Shown: positions 47,873 through 60,456, counted from the stretch's first letter. The stretch: DNA of 64,000 nt from Panax quinquefolius (GCA_020205615.1 JAINUW010000096.1:186001-250000), one strand, 5' to 3'. Numbers and translations: made by a program. Notes: a model not told the origin generated them from the letters alone.

Positions 47873-48720
47873 TATTTGATGTCTTGGGTTGCTCCGAGGA
47901 GCAAAAGGTTCCCTTTTCCACCTTCATGTTGCGGGTAGAGGTAGATTACTGGTGGGAATCTGTAAAGCGTACTCAACCTGCCCCACTGAAGATGTCTTGG
48001 GAGAAGTTTCAAGACTGTTCAACGACAAGTACTTTCCCAAAAGTATTCGTCACATGAAAGAGGTAGAGTTCATAAAGTTTGGAGCAAAACAACATGACCG
48101 CGTGTTACAAGACGAAGCAAAGTTTCTTTGAGTTATCCGATTCACGTCCCATTTGGTTGATAATGAGGAGAGAATGACGCGAATGTTTCTAAGAGGTTTA
48201 AAACCTAAGACACGTCAATATCTTATCTTTCATAAACTATGTTTGTATTCAGATGTTGTTAATAGGGCTCAGTTATTGGAACATGATAATGAGTCAACCC
48301 AACCAAAAGAGAGCGAAAACAAGAAATGATAATACCAAAGAGAAGCGGTCATCAAGCGGTGATAATAAAGTGGAGGAATCAACATGCCAGAAATGGTAAC
48401 CACTTTGGTGGTAATCATGGCCAAAATAATAAGAATGGACATTTCAAGAAGAGAAGATTCAACAATGATGGAAAGACGTCAGCACCATCACCCGTCGTTA
48501 AGGAAGGAGAACGACCACCTATCATATGCTTCAAATGCGGAGGGGATGGACACATCAGTCCCAACCGTACGATGCCATCCAAAGCGTGTTACAATTGTGG
48601 AAGAGAAGGTCACCTGGCCCGATTTTGTCGTTCACAGAAGACAAGTCCGGTGGGAAGGAGGCACCAAAGGTCATCCCGAGAAAAGTCAAAGTTTAGTCTG
48701 CAAGGGAGAAGCGTTTGTTG
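47873..48720 (+). pseudogene. gag: gag of element A, C-terminal part, frameshifted
   Basis: It continues the gag cut at 26422: DVLGCSEEQKVPFSTFMLR, WWESVKRTQP, then, shifted, LFNDKYFPKSIRHMKEVEF. RGLKPKTRQYL lies near 48195. Two zinc knuckles are at 48528-48631: CFKCGGDGHISPNR (last Cys read as Arg) and CYNCGREGHLARFC (complete). Same layout as gag of C and G. Broken by several indels. Confidence 0.87.
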
Positions 48721-49451
48721 TAACCTCTCGTAAAGCAAGGAACCCAAACGAGGTCATCACGGGTAAGCTTATCATAAACTCTAAATAAGTCTATACCTTA
48801 TTTGATACGGTTCTACCCATTCTTTTATTTCTCCTACTTGCGCTCAACGTTTAAATTTGACTCCGGAGAAGTTAGACTTTAACTTATCTGTTGAAACTCC
48901 ATTGGGAGAAACCTTCATTACATCCACTGTTTATAAGTTTTGTTTGGTTCAAATCGGTACCCTCACATTACCTGTCGATCTTATTTCATTGAAAATACTT
49001 GCATTTGACGTATTTCTAGGGATTGATTGGTTAATTACTCATCATGCAAAAATTAATTATTTTCGTAAGGTTGTTAGCTTTCATATTCCTAACCAACCAG
49101 TTATACGAATCCAAGCCACCAAACCATTAAAATCAATCACTGTCATCTCAAGCCATAAAGCTATTCGTTTATTGAAAAATGGATGTCAAGCTTTCTTAGC
49201 TCATGTCACGGATCTAAATAAAAATACGTCAATTTTGAATGATATTTCTATTGTTAATGAATTTCCTGACGTATTCCCTGAAGAACTTCCTGGCCTACCC
49301 CCAGAGCGTGAAATTGAATTTTGTATCGACCTTGAACCCGGTACAAAACCCATTTCCAAAGCCCCATATCGAATGGCTCCTATTGAACTTCAGGAGTTAA
49401 AGACCAACTGCAGGAATTGTTAGACATTGACTTTATTCGTTCTAGTACTTC
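48721..49451 (+). pseudogene. Protease and RT linker of element A, cut by LTR I
   Basis: The active site reads TTTGATACGG-TTCTACC at 48801-48817. One base is missing, so LFDT runs out of frame where DTGSTHSFIS is expected. From 48857 the frame is open: LDFNLSVETPLGETFI, KILAFDVFLGIDWL, VNEFPDVFPEELPGLPPERE, IDLEPGTKPISKAPYRMAP. It ends at LLDIDFIRSSTS, the RT start, where LTR I is inserted. The rest of pol is outside the window. Confidence 0.87.
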
Positions 49452-50073
49452 TGTGACACCCCCAAAATTAGGTATTCATCACCTATTTTAAGTCGCCAAA
49501 TACATGGTATAAAATACAAATACAAACTTAATTATACAAATGTCGTGTAACATACGACAATACATAAACTGAGAGTTCTAATAGGAATATTGTCATCTAG
49601 ACAATATCCATACTCAAGGAGTCCTCATTACATTTATTGTCACACTATTTAACAGAATAATGAGGACTACTAATGCTATCTTCTGGACCATCACTCCTTT
49701 CCCCGACTCGTCCCATCTATATTCTCATTTTCTGAAGAGAACATTGAAAGAAAGGGTGAGCTCAACTAGCCCAGTAAGAAATATTATGACTAAGATAATG
49801 CAGAATAAATTATCAATAGTCTTCAACAATGTTAAACTGATAAAATACAATAGACATCAAGTTTAACTGCAGCGGAATAAGCAATCCATTAGAAGAGTCA
49901 AATAGACCATCAGGTCTATTATCTTCTCCATGTTAAAATCCACCAATAATGTTTTATCCCTGTAAATGAACCACATCATCGAATCATCCCTGTACTACGG
50001 GCCAAGGATATTCATTAAATCATCAATGGTAATGACTTATACCGAATAATCCCTGATCACAATCATACCCAGT

Positions 50074-50355
50074 CCATCTCTGCACGTAAGTCAAAGATAT
50101 ACAACAATAAAACCAATAATCAACAATCCATCTTTGCACGTAAGCCAAAGATATACAATTCAATAATCAACAGTCCATCTTTGCACGTAAGCCAAAGATA
50201 TACAACAATAAAACTAATATTCAACAATTCATCTTTGCAAGTAAGCCAAAGATATACAATTCAATAATCAACAGTCCATCTTCGCACGTAAGCCAAAGAT
50301 ATATAACAATAAAACCAATAATCAACAATCCATCTTTGCACGTAAGCCAAAGATA
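50074..50355. repeat. Hairpin tandem array in LTR I
   Basis: Six units of 47-56 bp, each with CCATCTTTGCACGTAAGCC and then AAAGATATACAA. The arms CTTTG/CAAAG match the hairpins of the other LTRs. Confidence 0.88.
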
Positions 50356-50399
50356 ACTTTTATCACCATATAAGCATGAGGATGATGACAATGATATAA

Positions 50400-51470
50400 A
50401 CTTTAATCAACTGAAAACAAGGATAAATATTAATGACTTTAAATTTATCCAAATATTATCAATCACATAATAAATTCATAATCTAATATTGTTAATATCA
50501 TAACAATGTTTTAATCACTTCTTAAACTTATAAACAATTTATTTCAATTGTTACACTTTACTAATTAATACATTTAATCATTTAAGAATGTCATACTCAT
50601 AAGATTTCATCACCAATGATCAAATTCCTCATCAACAATATGCATATACCTTATATAGGATTTCCAAGCCATAAAATCCTATTTTCTAACTTTGTTACTT
50701 CACATAACATATTTAACTCATATATTCGTAATTAAACCATTTTCATGAAAAATACCAAATCAGTCCCAAAATATATTTCTTTTCTGGGATTTAGCATAAT
50801 ATAGTCCCATAATGAAAATTTATTTTTCTAAATTTTAAAATTCATTTACTATTTTTCAAAAATTAATTTCTAATTAATTCAAGAAATTAGCTACCTCAAG
50901 TTTAACTCCAAAAATCTCCAAATATTGGCGGGACTCACACATGTTAATGTGAGCCTCGATTTAAATTTTATGGTCATCTGAGTTGTAGAACTCCAAGTAT
51001 AGCATTTTTTGTTTAAAAACCTAAATATTGAAATGAGTTATAACTCGCTTCATTTTAAGTCAAAATGAGCTTTATTTTTTGGAGGAGGTTTTTATACTAT
51101 ATACTTTCATGTCCCAAAAGGCCAGAATTATTCTCACAATTTAAGTTACCAAAACAAATTTCTTCAAATTTTGGACAAAGAACCTTTTGAAATTTCCAAC
51201 TTTTATATCTTTTACTAAAATCGGTCCCACACAAAAATCTACAACATCTTTTTCAAATGATTCCACTTGGATAAGTTAGGAACTCTCATAGATCTAACTC
51301 TGGACTTAACCACACTCAAAAATTTGAAATATATTAAGAGATATGGTCGAATCAATTTCATGTTCGTTTTCACCAAAATCTAATTTTTCAACCTTCATGA
51401 TTTCTAAGAAACTTTCATGTTTCCACATAATAACCAACATAACTCATCACATGACAACGACATATAACTT
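50400..51470 (-). repeat. Module shared with the 3' interiors of C and F
   Basis: Close to 11760-12850 in the same orientation and to about 57500-58600 inverted: CACATAACATATTTAACTCA, AAATACCAAATCAGTCC, TTTAGCATAATATAGTC and others. In I it lies between normal LTR segments rather than between pol and PPT. Confidence 0.75.
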
Positions 51471-52454
51471 AAAAAAAAAGATTCAAGAATAAATTTTAAA
51501 GGTTTATAAGTTAATTTATCCCGAACTCAATAATGTCCAAATTGTCATAACACGATACTTTTCAGTAAGAAAGAAAATTAAAGAACGCCAGAAAAATGTT
51601 TCCATTGAAAAGATACTTTGGATTAATCGCAAATATCAAAAGACATTCTACTAATTTCATGAAAGATGTAAATAAAAACTTTAACCAACCGAAGTATAAT
51701 AAAGAATATATGAAATCAATTTTACAATTAATTAATTAAATGGATTTTCAATCTCCAAATATTGGCATGCAGAATCCACGATACGTGAATCATTTTCATA
51801 ATTTAATGAAAAGCGAATGAATACAGCGATCATTCATCATTTTACGCCAATAAACTATTACGTATGCGTTATTCTTTTCGTAATAAAAAAAATTAATAGA
51901 ATAAAAATTTCTTCAAATGATTCACCTTTTTGAAACGCGATAGAGATCGCACACAAAAAAACTTTTTCGTTATTTCCAACAAAATAATAAATACTTAATA
52001 ATAAATATAACCTTTAACAAAAATCGAAATATTGAAATTAACACCGATGCGATATTCCGGCTGTAATAATAAAAAGATGTAATAATAAATTTAACCGCGT
52101 CCCACAGATAAAGATGAATAAATGCGATATTTTATCGTAATAATAAAGATTTTAATAATAAATTCCGGGAAGAACCAGTGAAATTCCACAGATAAACATG
52201 ATTGGGGTAAAATGCAAGGTCGAATTTTAACTTTGGTATAATGATTTGGGTATTTAATTTCTTTACTTTTGGCCAACGTTTTGAAATTTATTTTTATTAA
52301 AAATTTGACTTTTGAAAATTTCGTCACAGGATATCTGCTACCGATTTGCTTCGTGGAATATATGACGGGTATTTTTATTTTATACGTAAAAGATATATGA
52401 CGCAAGATATGGATTTTTAACAGGGGGTAAAAATATCAGTTGCTTTCTTTAATT

Positions 52455-52540
52455 GAACTCTAGACCTTCTATTCAAATTTCAAACCACTTTACCACCTTA
52501 GCACCACAGGTTTGCTATTATATTTTGTCAAGGATTATAT
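52455..52540 (-). repeat. tRNA-like (SINE-type) segment, left copy
   Basis: The minus strand reads GTGGTGCTAAGGTGGTAAAG and then GGTCTAGAGTTCAA about 25 bases later, resembling Pol III A and B boxes. An inverted diverged copy is at 62515-62605. No tRNA cloverleaf is complete. Confidence 0.4.
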
Positions 52541-52579
52541 TTTATAACTCTACAAAGAATTTCTCCCAAATTAAATAAT

Positions 52580-52712
52580 ACTAATACTAATACTAATAAT
52601 AATAATAATAATAATCACAATAATAATAAAATAAAAAATATAATAATAAAATAATAATAAAAATAATAATAATACTAATACTAATAATAATAATAATAAT
52701 CACAATAATAAT

Positions 52713-52745
<33 letters not shown>

Positions 52746-52755
52746 ATAATAATAA

Positions 52756-52804
<49 letters not shown>
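52580..52804. repeat. (AAT)n / (ATA)n microsatellite
   Basis: Interrupted AAT repeat with a roughly 90-bp higher-order copy (ACTAATACTAATAATAATAA seen twice). The minus-strand leucine/tyrosine/isoleucine ORF is an artefact. Confidence 0.93.
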
Positions 52805-53545
52805 TAAAGCATGCATTTTTCACATGAAGTCTTTTATAGATCTACTGTTCAAAATAGGTATGAACAAAATAATTATTATATTTTTTCAAATAACATTAAA
52901 ACTAAAATTAAAAGGCCAACAAAAAATTAGAACAAAAAATAGTGTAGCTACGTCGCCATCATCTTCCACACCAACATCATCCATGGCCGATCCCCATATG
53001 CAATCACCTTCAAAACCTCCATGAAAAATAAAAATTAAACTTTAACATTGAATCAACCAACCCCAGAATCGGATCTATAGAAACAAACCACCATAAATCG
53101 AAAAATAATCTCCCAAAAAACTACCAAGCTTACCATCTCAAACCAGATCCACAGTTCAAGGCCATTAATGAATCACCACCAGTCCAAGCTGCCACTCTAC
53201 GCCCAAATAGAAAATTAATCCCTAAAATTCACAAAATCTGCAGATTTTAAATCAATTTTTAATTCTTATTTCTTAGATTTGGATTTGTTGAAAAAAGAAA
53301 TCAAAGAAGAGAGAGGTATGACGGGAAGGGACGAAGGACGGGGAAGGGGGAGATTGTGGTAGGGAAAGGACGGGGGATGGAGGGACGGGGAGGGGAAAGG
53401 GAAAAGGGGAACAGAGGAGAAGGAGAGAGAGAGCATCAGAGCACCCGGTTTCTTTCTTCTTTTTTTTTTGGTTTTTTTTTTCTGCTCTTTTTAATAAAAT
53501 AACTATTTCTTAAATTTGATTAAATTAAATAATAAAATTTAAATT
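52805..53545. other. Unique block with GC-rich section, possibly captured gene leader
   Basis: The least AT-rich place in the window: 53315-53440 is G/A-rich on the plus strand (GGACGGGGAAGGGGGAGA), so C/T-rich on the minus strand, like a plant 5' UTR with CTCTCTCTCTCTC. Minus-strand reading continues with a possible splice donor (GGTAAGC, about 53130). A short plus-strand frame (52824-53024) ends SPSSSTPTSSMADPH then SPSKPP. I cannot identify a product. It may be a host gene fragment carried by X. Confidence 0.35.
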
Positions 53546-53617
53546 GTAACAATAATAATAATAATAATAATAACAATAAAAAATAATAATAATAATAATA
53601 ATAATAACAACAACAAC

Positions 53618-53676
<59 letters not shown>
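53546..53676. repeat. (AAT)n microsatellite left of F
   Basis: AAT/AAC repeat running straight into the F 5' LTR at AATTTTTATAAATAAAG. The same repeat class continues right of F at 62136. Confidence 0.93.
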
Positions 53677-53677
<1 letters not shown>

Positions 53678-54360
53678 TTTTATAAATAAAGAACTTTTAT
53701 AAAAAAAGATGAATTTTCCATAATATTATTTTTGAATATTATGGAATAAATTTGATATAATGTTATAGTTGTGGGTAATATTTATAAATTTTGCAAAAAG
53801 TAAGCAAGTTGTTATAAAATATTCGTTTTGGCTGGAGAATATTGAATGGGAATATTCAGACGACTACCAATCAAATGGTGACCCCTAATAACGTAAGTAT
53901 TGTCGTAGCTAGAAAACCACAAAATTATCTTTCTATAAAAATAACGCAGAGAGGTGTTACCGTTAAAACCGTTGAATCTACCCGTAGTAGTAAAAGTACA
54001 AGAATATCGCGTGGTTGACAAGAAGACACGATATTGATTATCGATGCTTACGTGAGAAGTCACTTAAATTTATACTCAATTATCGCTACAAAGAATCACG
54101 TGATCATATCTCTTATATTATCGATTCAATTATTGTCACAAGATCATCTATATAATATGTTATATTATTAATTGAGGTATTTAGTTATAAATGATTAATA
54201 ATTGTTGAAAGATTAAATATGTGTTGATTAAAAATAAAATGATTTGTGGTAATATTTATTCAATCCTCGATGATATATAAAGAGTCAATATGAGACGTTT
54301 GTGGTAAGTTTGATTATTTTATGGGGGCCCATATGTCATCATCTAAGAGTCTCTTCTTCG

Positions 54361-54665
54361 TCAATAAGAATTACCTTTTGTGAATAGTAATTACCTTCAC
54401 AATAGTAATTATCTTTGTGAATAGTAATTATCTTCGCCAATAAGATTTACCTTTGTGAATAAGATTTACCTTGTGAATAGTATTTACCTTCACAATAGTA
54501 TTTACCTTTGTTAATAGTATTTACCTTCAATAATATAGTAATTACCTTTATGAATAGTATTTACCTTTCGTCAATAGTATTTACCTTCTTCAATAGTAAT
54601 TACCTTCTTCAATAGTAATTACCTTCTTCAATAGTAATTACCTTCATCAATAGTAGTTGTTCCTT
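54361..54665. repeat. Minisatellite upstream of the TATA box in F 5' LTR
   Basis: About 16 units of 18-20 bp, AATAGTAATTACCTTCTTC with variants TTTACCTTTGTG. In this family the array precedes the TATA box at 54802, unlike the arrays in D. Confidence 0.9.
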
Positions 54666-54801
54666 CAATATTACCAAGAGTTAATCGCCTCTTCTATTGT
54701 TCCAAGGGTTAATTACCCCTTCAAGAAATAGTAGTTATCTCTTCAATATTACCAAGAGTCATTTCGACCTTCATAACACTCAAGAGCCACCCTCGCTTTT
54801 T

Positions 54802-54811
54802 CTATAAATAG
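54802..54811 (+). promoter_or_regulatory. TATA box of F 5' LTR
   Basis: CTATAAATAG then AAAGTTTCATTCCTTC, the common leader. Confidence 0.68.
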
Positions 54812-56534
54812 AAAGTTTCATTCCTTCATTATTTCATTTAATTCATCAAACTCTAGAGAAACTATATAGAGAAAAGAAGAAAAGTATTCGCTACTTCACT
54901 TTTCCAATATTCATTCTTCTAAGGTAGGGAATATTATTTTCATTGTACTCGTAAAGGATATTATTCTTTTCTTATTCAAGAAGAGAACTTCGTTATTCCA
55001 TTTCTTTATTATTTCATTGGAATAACTCAGATACGCCAGTGATATCTTGCTATACTTGGTGAAATCCTTACGTTATTCCATTCTTATTTATTCATTGGAA
55101 TAACTCATATACGCTTAATTTCTATACTTGGTGAAATCTTTATATTATTCCTTCTTTATTATTTTGAATATCCCGTTCATTGGTTTTTACACCGACTTGG
55201 GTTCATTCTTTATTATTTCGCTGTGGAATATCCTCATCACATGTTTTACACCGGACTGGTTAAAATTTTATTATTATTATTCGTTGAATATCCTCGTCGT
55301 GTGTGTTTTACACCTGACCGGTTCCTTTTTTTTATTATTCTCGCTGAACATCCTATCTCGTGTTTTACGTGGGATTCTGGTTCCATCTTTATTATTCTCG
55401 TTGAATATCCCGCTTCGCATGTGTTTTTCACCGACCTGGTTCCGTTATTTATTATTCGTTGAATAACGCTCGCTGCAATGGCCTATCGCACGTATGGTGA
55501 TTTCTTTTATTATTCCATTCTTTATTATACCCAAATTGGTTAAAACTTTGACTTCTATACTCCATGAAATTAGTAGAATATCTCGATATTCGCGCTTCAT
55601 CCAAAGATCTTTCATGGAAATATTCTTCCGATCATTCTTGAATTTTACTCTACAAAACAAATCATGCCGACAATTTGGACGTTAATAATTCCTAGATAAA
55701 TTAATTCTTGAACTTGTTTTATTGAATTCTTATATCATTGTCATCATCCTCATGTTTATATTATGTTGAAAGTTATCTTCGCTTACGCAAGCATAGATGA
55801 ACTTAGTATGATTATGACTGTGGTTCATTCTAAGATAATCATGGCTTGATATAAATGATGTGACAAAAGTCCTCAAGGTTCGTGAATGCAGTTGATGGAT
55901 AATTTTTGGTATGATTATGACCAGGGGTGATTTAAGATAGTCACGACCATTGATAATTTGATGAAAATCCTCGACCGTGGGTAATGTGGATGATTAGATA
56001 TTGTGGTTTATTCATTAAACCGAGTCTTAGTGATAAAAATTGATGAAAACCTTTAAAACCTAAAAGATAGTAGACTTTATTTTCTACTGACGACTTTTTT
56101 AATGGATCAGATATTCTCTGCAGCTTAAACCGTTTGTCTATTGTATTTTATCACTTTAACATTGTCAAGACTATTGATAATTTATTTCGCATTATCTTAG
56201 TTATAATATTTCATCGGGCTAGTTGAGCTCACCCTTTCTTTCACCGTTTCTTTGTGAAATGAGAATATACCGGGATTTAGTCAGAAAAAGAGTGATGGTC
56301 CCAAGATAAGATTAGTAGTCCTCACTATTCGTTAAATAAAGTGTGATAATAATTGTAATGAGGATTCCTTTTGAGTTTGTATAATATCTCTAGTAGACAA
56401 TATTTGTATTCAAACTCACGCTTTATGTCAGATTGCATATACCTACGCTATATATAAGAAGTTGTATTTAAATTTCATATCATGTAAGTGGCGACCCAAG
56501 ATGGGGTGACGATACCTAATTTTGGGGCGCCACA

Positions 56535-56553
56535 ATTGGTATATGAGCTTAGG
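56535..56553 (+). other. Primer-binding site of element F (degenerate)
   Basis: ATTGGTATATGAGCTTAGG follows the LTR end; compare TTGGTATCAAAGCTTAGGG in A. Confidence 0.75.
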
Positions 56554-57235
56554 ATACGATCCCCGCTAAGATGCGAGATAAGAACTAGAGGGGAGAGACG
56601 GGAATTCTTTCGCTAGTATGACCTACATAAGTTTATTTGTTATTTAATTGGCTCACGAGTATAGGATAATATTTGATATATTAATTAACCCTTTTGCTTC
56701 ACAATTCTTTCGTGTAATAAGAGTGTAGCTAGGTCGAGCTGGGGTAACAAAGGAATAGAACGGTGGTCATCATTTAGTAGTTATATTTGGTGAATCAACT
56801 AGGTGAGGCGTAACCCAACGCTGGAAGAGTGTTTTGCCACTATCATACAAGATGTCTAACGACATACAACCTCGTGTCATCATAAGACGTGGTTGTGCTC
56901 ATCCACTTGCTAAGTATATTTACAAGCACTACCTATATGATCTTGGTGTTTGTTTGAAGTATAATTTCAATTTGAGACAATGGAGATAATGATAAATCAA
57001 GAGAAGACTCACCATCGGGAAGAATATGATAGTAATCTTCTCATTTTTCTTTGGGGTCTATTGGGTAAACCAAGGATAATTCTATGGCCATATGATATCT
57101 ATCATAACCTAGAAGCATGGCCTCCCATGTAACGAAGGTTTTCTTGAGCACTTCCCAAAGATTCTAATTTCTAAAACAGCTTTTTGACTATACATTTATG
57201 TAAGGTGTCATTGTGACGCATTATCCAAAGTTGGG
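56554..57235 (+). other. Element F leader joined to a D-type LTR segment
   Basis: The leader (to TTAATTAACCC near 56690) is like that of A and G. Instead of gag, it runs into TTGCTTCACAATTCTTTCGT and the ORF-like block of D LTRs (MSNDIQPRVIIRRGCAHPL, then FLWGLLGKPRIILWPYDIYH in another frame). A part corresponding to 16620-16690 of D is skipped. The frames are broken. It looks like a template-switch product. Confidence 0.75.
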
Positions 57236-57440
57236 ATGAAAGTCACAATTGGTATCAATGTAACGTATCATCCAAGTCTTGGATAAGAGTAGTAGTTTTG
57301 AATGATATTTCTATCATTAATAAATTTCTTGACGTATTCTTGAAGATTTCCTAGCCTACCCTAGAGCGTGAAATCGAATTTTGTAGCGACCCCAAAGATA
57401 AAACCCATTTATTAAACCTCAAATATTTCTTCAACTAAAA
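57236..57440 (+). pseudogene. Pol relic with PBS-like piece and deletion junction (element F)
   Basis: GTCACAATTGGTATCAATG at 57242-57260 resembles an LTR end plus PBS. Then comes a linker fragment (NDISIINKFLDV, LEREIEFC), then a jump to a piece like the RNase H motif LKYFF (57418-57432). Same junction as in C (12931-13190). Confidence 0.65.
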
Positions 57441-59347
57441 TGAACAGCTTTACGTGGTTTATGATGAAAGTCATAATAAAAGCATTGGACTAATGAAAAT
57501 TATGGGTATACGTGGTATTAGTAAGTGTTATGATGAGTTATGTTGGTTAGTTTGTGAAAACATGAAAGTTTCTTAAAATCACAAGGAGTTAAAACCGATT
57601 TTGGTGAAAAACGAATATGAAATTCAATTGACCAAATCTCTTATTATATTTTGAATTTTTGAGTGTGGTTAAGTCCTAGAGTTAGATCTATGAGTTACCT
57701 AACTAATCCAAGTGGAATCAATGAAAAGGTGTTGTAGATTTTCGTGTGGACCGATTTTAGCAAAGGAGTCAAAACTTCAAAATGTCCAAAAAAGTGCTGC
57801 CACGTTTTTGTAAGGGCTGTTTCGGCCACTTAATTAGTGAGAAAAATTCAGGCCTTTTGGGACATAAAAGTATATGGTATAAAGAACATCGTGTCCAAAA
57901 ATGAGCTCATTCCGACTTAAAATGAGCAAGTTATGACCATTTCAATATTTAGGTTTTTTTGATTTAAAAATGCTATAACCGGAGTTCTATAACTCCATGA
58001 CCATGAAATTTAAATCGAGGCTCACATTAACATGTGTAAGGTCCCGCCAAGATTTGGGAATTTTTGAGTTAAACTTGAGGTAGCTAATTTCTTAAGGAAT
58101 TAATTAGAAATTGATTTTTGAAAAATAGTAAATGAATTTTAAAAATTTCGAGAAAAATATATTTTCATTATGGGACTATATTATGCTAAATCCCGTAAAA
58201 GAAATATTTTTGGGACTGATTTGGTATTTTTCATGAAAATAGTTTAGTTACTTAACATATGAGTTAAATATGTTATGTGAAGTAACAAAGTTGAAAAATA
58301 GGATTTTATGGCTGAGAATCCTATATGTAGTATATGCATATATTTTTTCGAGGGATTTGATAATTGGTGATGATATCTTATGAGTATGGCATTTTGAATG
58401 ATTAAATGCATTATATGGTAAAAGCGTAAACAATCGAGATAAATTGTTTATAAATTTAAGAAGTGATTAAAATATTGTTATAATATTAATGATATTAGAT
58501 TATGAGATTATTAGTGATTGATAACATGGGGATATTCTTGAATCTCGGATAAATTATATTATAAATGTTTAATATTTATCCTTTATCTCATTTGATTGAT
58601 TCTTTATATCATTATCCTCATGCTTATATTATGTTGAAAGTCATCTCATGGCTTACGTGAATAGATGGACTTGGTATGATTATGACTGTGGATTATTTCT
58701 AAGATAATCATAACAGTAATTGAAAACACGATTATCTTCGTCAGTAGTGTATGGATAATTCGTGGTCGTGATATTAATGAATGAATACACGATTATCTTC
58801 GTCCGTGAGTGTAATGGATAATTCGTGGTCGTGATATGGATAATGAATACACGATTATTATTTCGTCAGTAGTGCATGGATAATTCGTGGTCGGGATAAC
58901 TAATGAATATAATTCGTGGTCGTGATACTAATAGCTCAGTAAAGGGGATGATTCGATGATATGGATTAATTATCGAATGAGTCTCAAAGAATGAAATATT
59001 AATTCATGGATGTGGTAAAAGTCATCTTTCGTCAGAAGTGTATTGATAGACTTGGTATGATTTGACAAGGATTATTCTAAGATAATCACGATCAGATTGA
59101 AAACACGAATATCCTCGCCAAGAAGTGCATGGATAATTCGTGGTCGTGATACTATTGTCGCTGCGTCTCAAAGATTATTGGTTTTATAAGTTGTATATCT
59201 TTTTCAGAAGCAAAAAGATGAATTGTTAATGAATATCTTCATGGATCATAAGATGAATTTAATATTTTTAACGATAAAGGTATTCAAGGTATCCTCACCT
59301 CTTTATCATATCGTACGCACTTAATTTCGAGGGCTTAAATTTCATGT
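57441..59347 (+). other. Non-coding 3' internal module of element F
   Basis: The counterpart of 11092-12930 of C. No ORF. 58640-59170 repeats pieces of LTR leader such as GATAATTCGTGGTCGTGATA four or five times. The rest is AT-rich. Confidence 0.75.
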
Positions 59348-59357
59348 TAAGGGAGGT
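59348..59357 (+). other. Polypurine tract of element F
   Basis: TAAGGGAGGT abuts TGTAAGACCCC of the 3' LTR. Confidence 0.78.
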
Positions 59358-60029
59358 TGTAAGACCCCAAATTTTTATAAATAAAGATGAATTTTCTATA
59401 AATATTATTTTGAATATTATGGAATAAATTTGATATAATGTTATAGTTGTGGGTAATATTTATAAATTTTACAAAGTAAGCAAGTTGTTATAAAATATTC
59501 GTTTATTGTGGAAATATTCTTTTTGTTTGGGAATATTCAGACGACTACTCAATCATGGTGGACCCATTAATCAAGTATTGTCGTAGTTAGAAAAACCACA
59601 AAATTATCTTTCTATAAAAATAACTACAGAGGTGTTACCGTTAAAACCGCTGAACTACCCTAAGTAGTAAAAGTACAAAGAATACGCTGTGGTCGCATAA
59701 GAAGACACCAGATTGATTATCGATGCTTACGTGAGAAGTCACTTAGCTATACTCAATTATCGCTACAAAGAATCACGTGATCATATCTCTTATATTATCG
59801 ATTCAATTATTGTCACAAAGATCATCTCAGATAATATGTTATATTATTAATCGAGATGACAAGTTATAAATGATTAATAATTGTTGAAAGATTAAATATG
59901 TGTTGATTAAAAATAAAATGATTTGTGGTAATATTTATTCAATCCTCGATGTATATAAAGAATCAATATGAGACGTTTGTCAGGGTAAGTTTTATTATTT
60001 TATGGGGGCCCATATGTCATCATCTAAGA

Positions 60030-60300
60030 ATAGTAATCTTTTTAATAATAATTACCTTCGTGAATAGTAATTACCTTTGTGAATAGTAATTACCTTCGTC
60101 AATAGTAGATTTACCTTTGTGAATAGTATTTACCTTCGTCAATAGTATTTACCTTTGTTAATAGTATTTACCTTCACAATAGTAATTACCTTTCATGAAT
60201 AGTATTTACCTTCACAATAGTATTTTACTTCTTCAATAATAGTAATTACCTTCTTCAATAGTAATTACCTTCACAATAGTAATTACCTTCGCAAATAGTA
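60030..60300. repeat. Minisatellite in F 3' LTR
   Basis: The 18-20 bp AATAGTAATTACCTTC unit again, with a slightly shorter array than the 5' copy. Confidence 0.9.
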
Positions 60301-60446
60301 GTTGTCCTTCAATATTACCAAGAGTTAATCGCTTCTTTCATTGTTCCAAGGGTTAATTACCCTTCATTGCAAATAGTAGTTGTCTCTTCAATATTACCAA
60401 GAGTCATTTCAACCTTCGTTACACTCAAGAGCCACCCTCGCTTTTT

Positions 60447-60456
60447 CTATAAATAG
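60447..60456 (+). promoter_or_regulatory. TATA box of F 3' LTR
   Basis: CTATAAATAG then AAAAGCTCATTCCTTC. Confidence 0.66.

Larger units (their letters stand above)
49452..52199 (-). repeat. LTR I, first part, inserted in pol of A
   Basis: TGTGACACCCCCAAAATTAG at 49452, then a normal U5/R to about 50040. It next diverges into a hairpin repeat array and a 1.07-kb block shared with the interiors of C and F. From about 51480 it returns to normal leader/U3 order, with poorly conserved minisatellite, until insert X at about 52200. It resumes at 62628. Left target sequence acttc (49447-49451); the right end is outside the window. Solo LTR or LTR of a complete element: undecided. Confidence 0.78.
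52200..53676. mobile_element. Insert X, left part (unclassified)
   Basis: It interrupts LTR I, which resumes at about 62628. Contents: 230 bp unique, a tRNA-like segment on the minus strand, (AAT)n tracts, a unique block with a GC-rich section, and more (AAT)n into which F is inserted. A diverged inverted copy of the tRNA-like segment lies near the right end of X. X could be a TIR element or a pair of opposite SINE insertions plus captured DNA. Its exact ends are uncertain. Confidence 0.5.
53677..56534 (+). repeat. 5' LTR of element F, terminus lost
   Basis: The first ~14 bases expected from the 3' LTR (TGTAAGACCCCAA) are replaced by AAT repeat, and a short extra ACTTTTATAAAAAAAGATG is present. 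It ends GGGGCGCCACA. Otherwise it matches 59358-62135. Confidence 0.88.

Noticed and set aside
50074..50355. Centromeric satellite
   Set aside because: Only six short units, tied to the LTR hairpin; no monomer of typical satellite length.
52593..52823. Leucine/tyrosine/isoleucine-rich minus-strand frame, membrane-like
   Set aside because: Translation of AAT repeats; no start context or conserved sequence.
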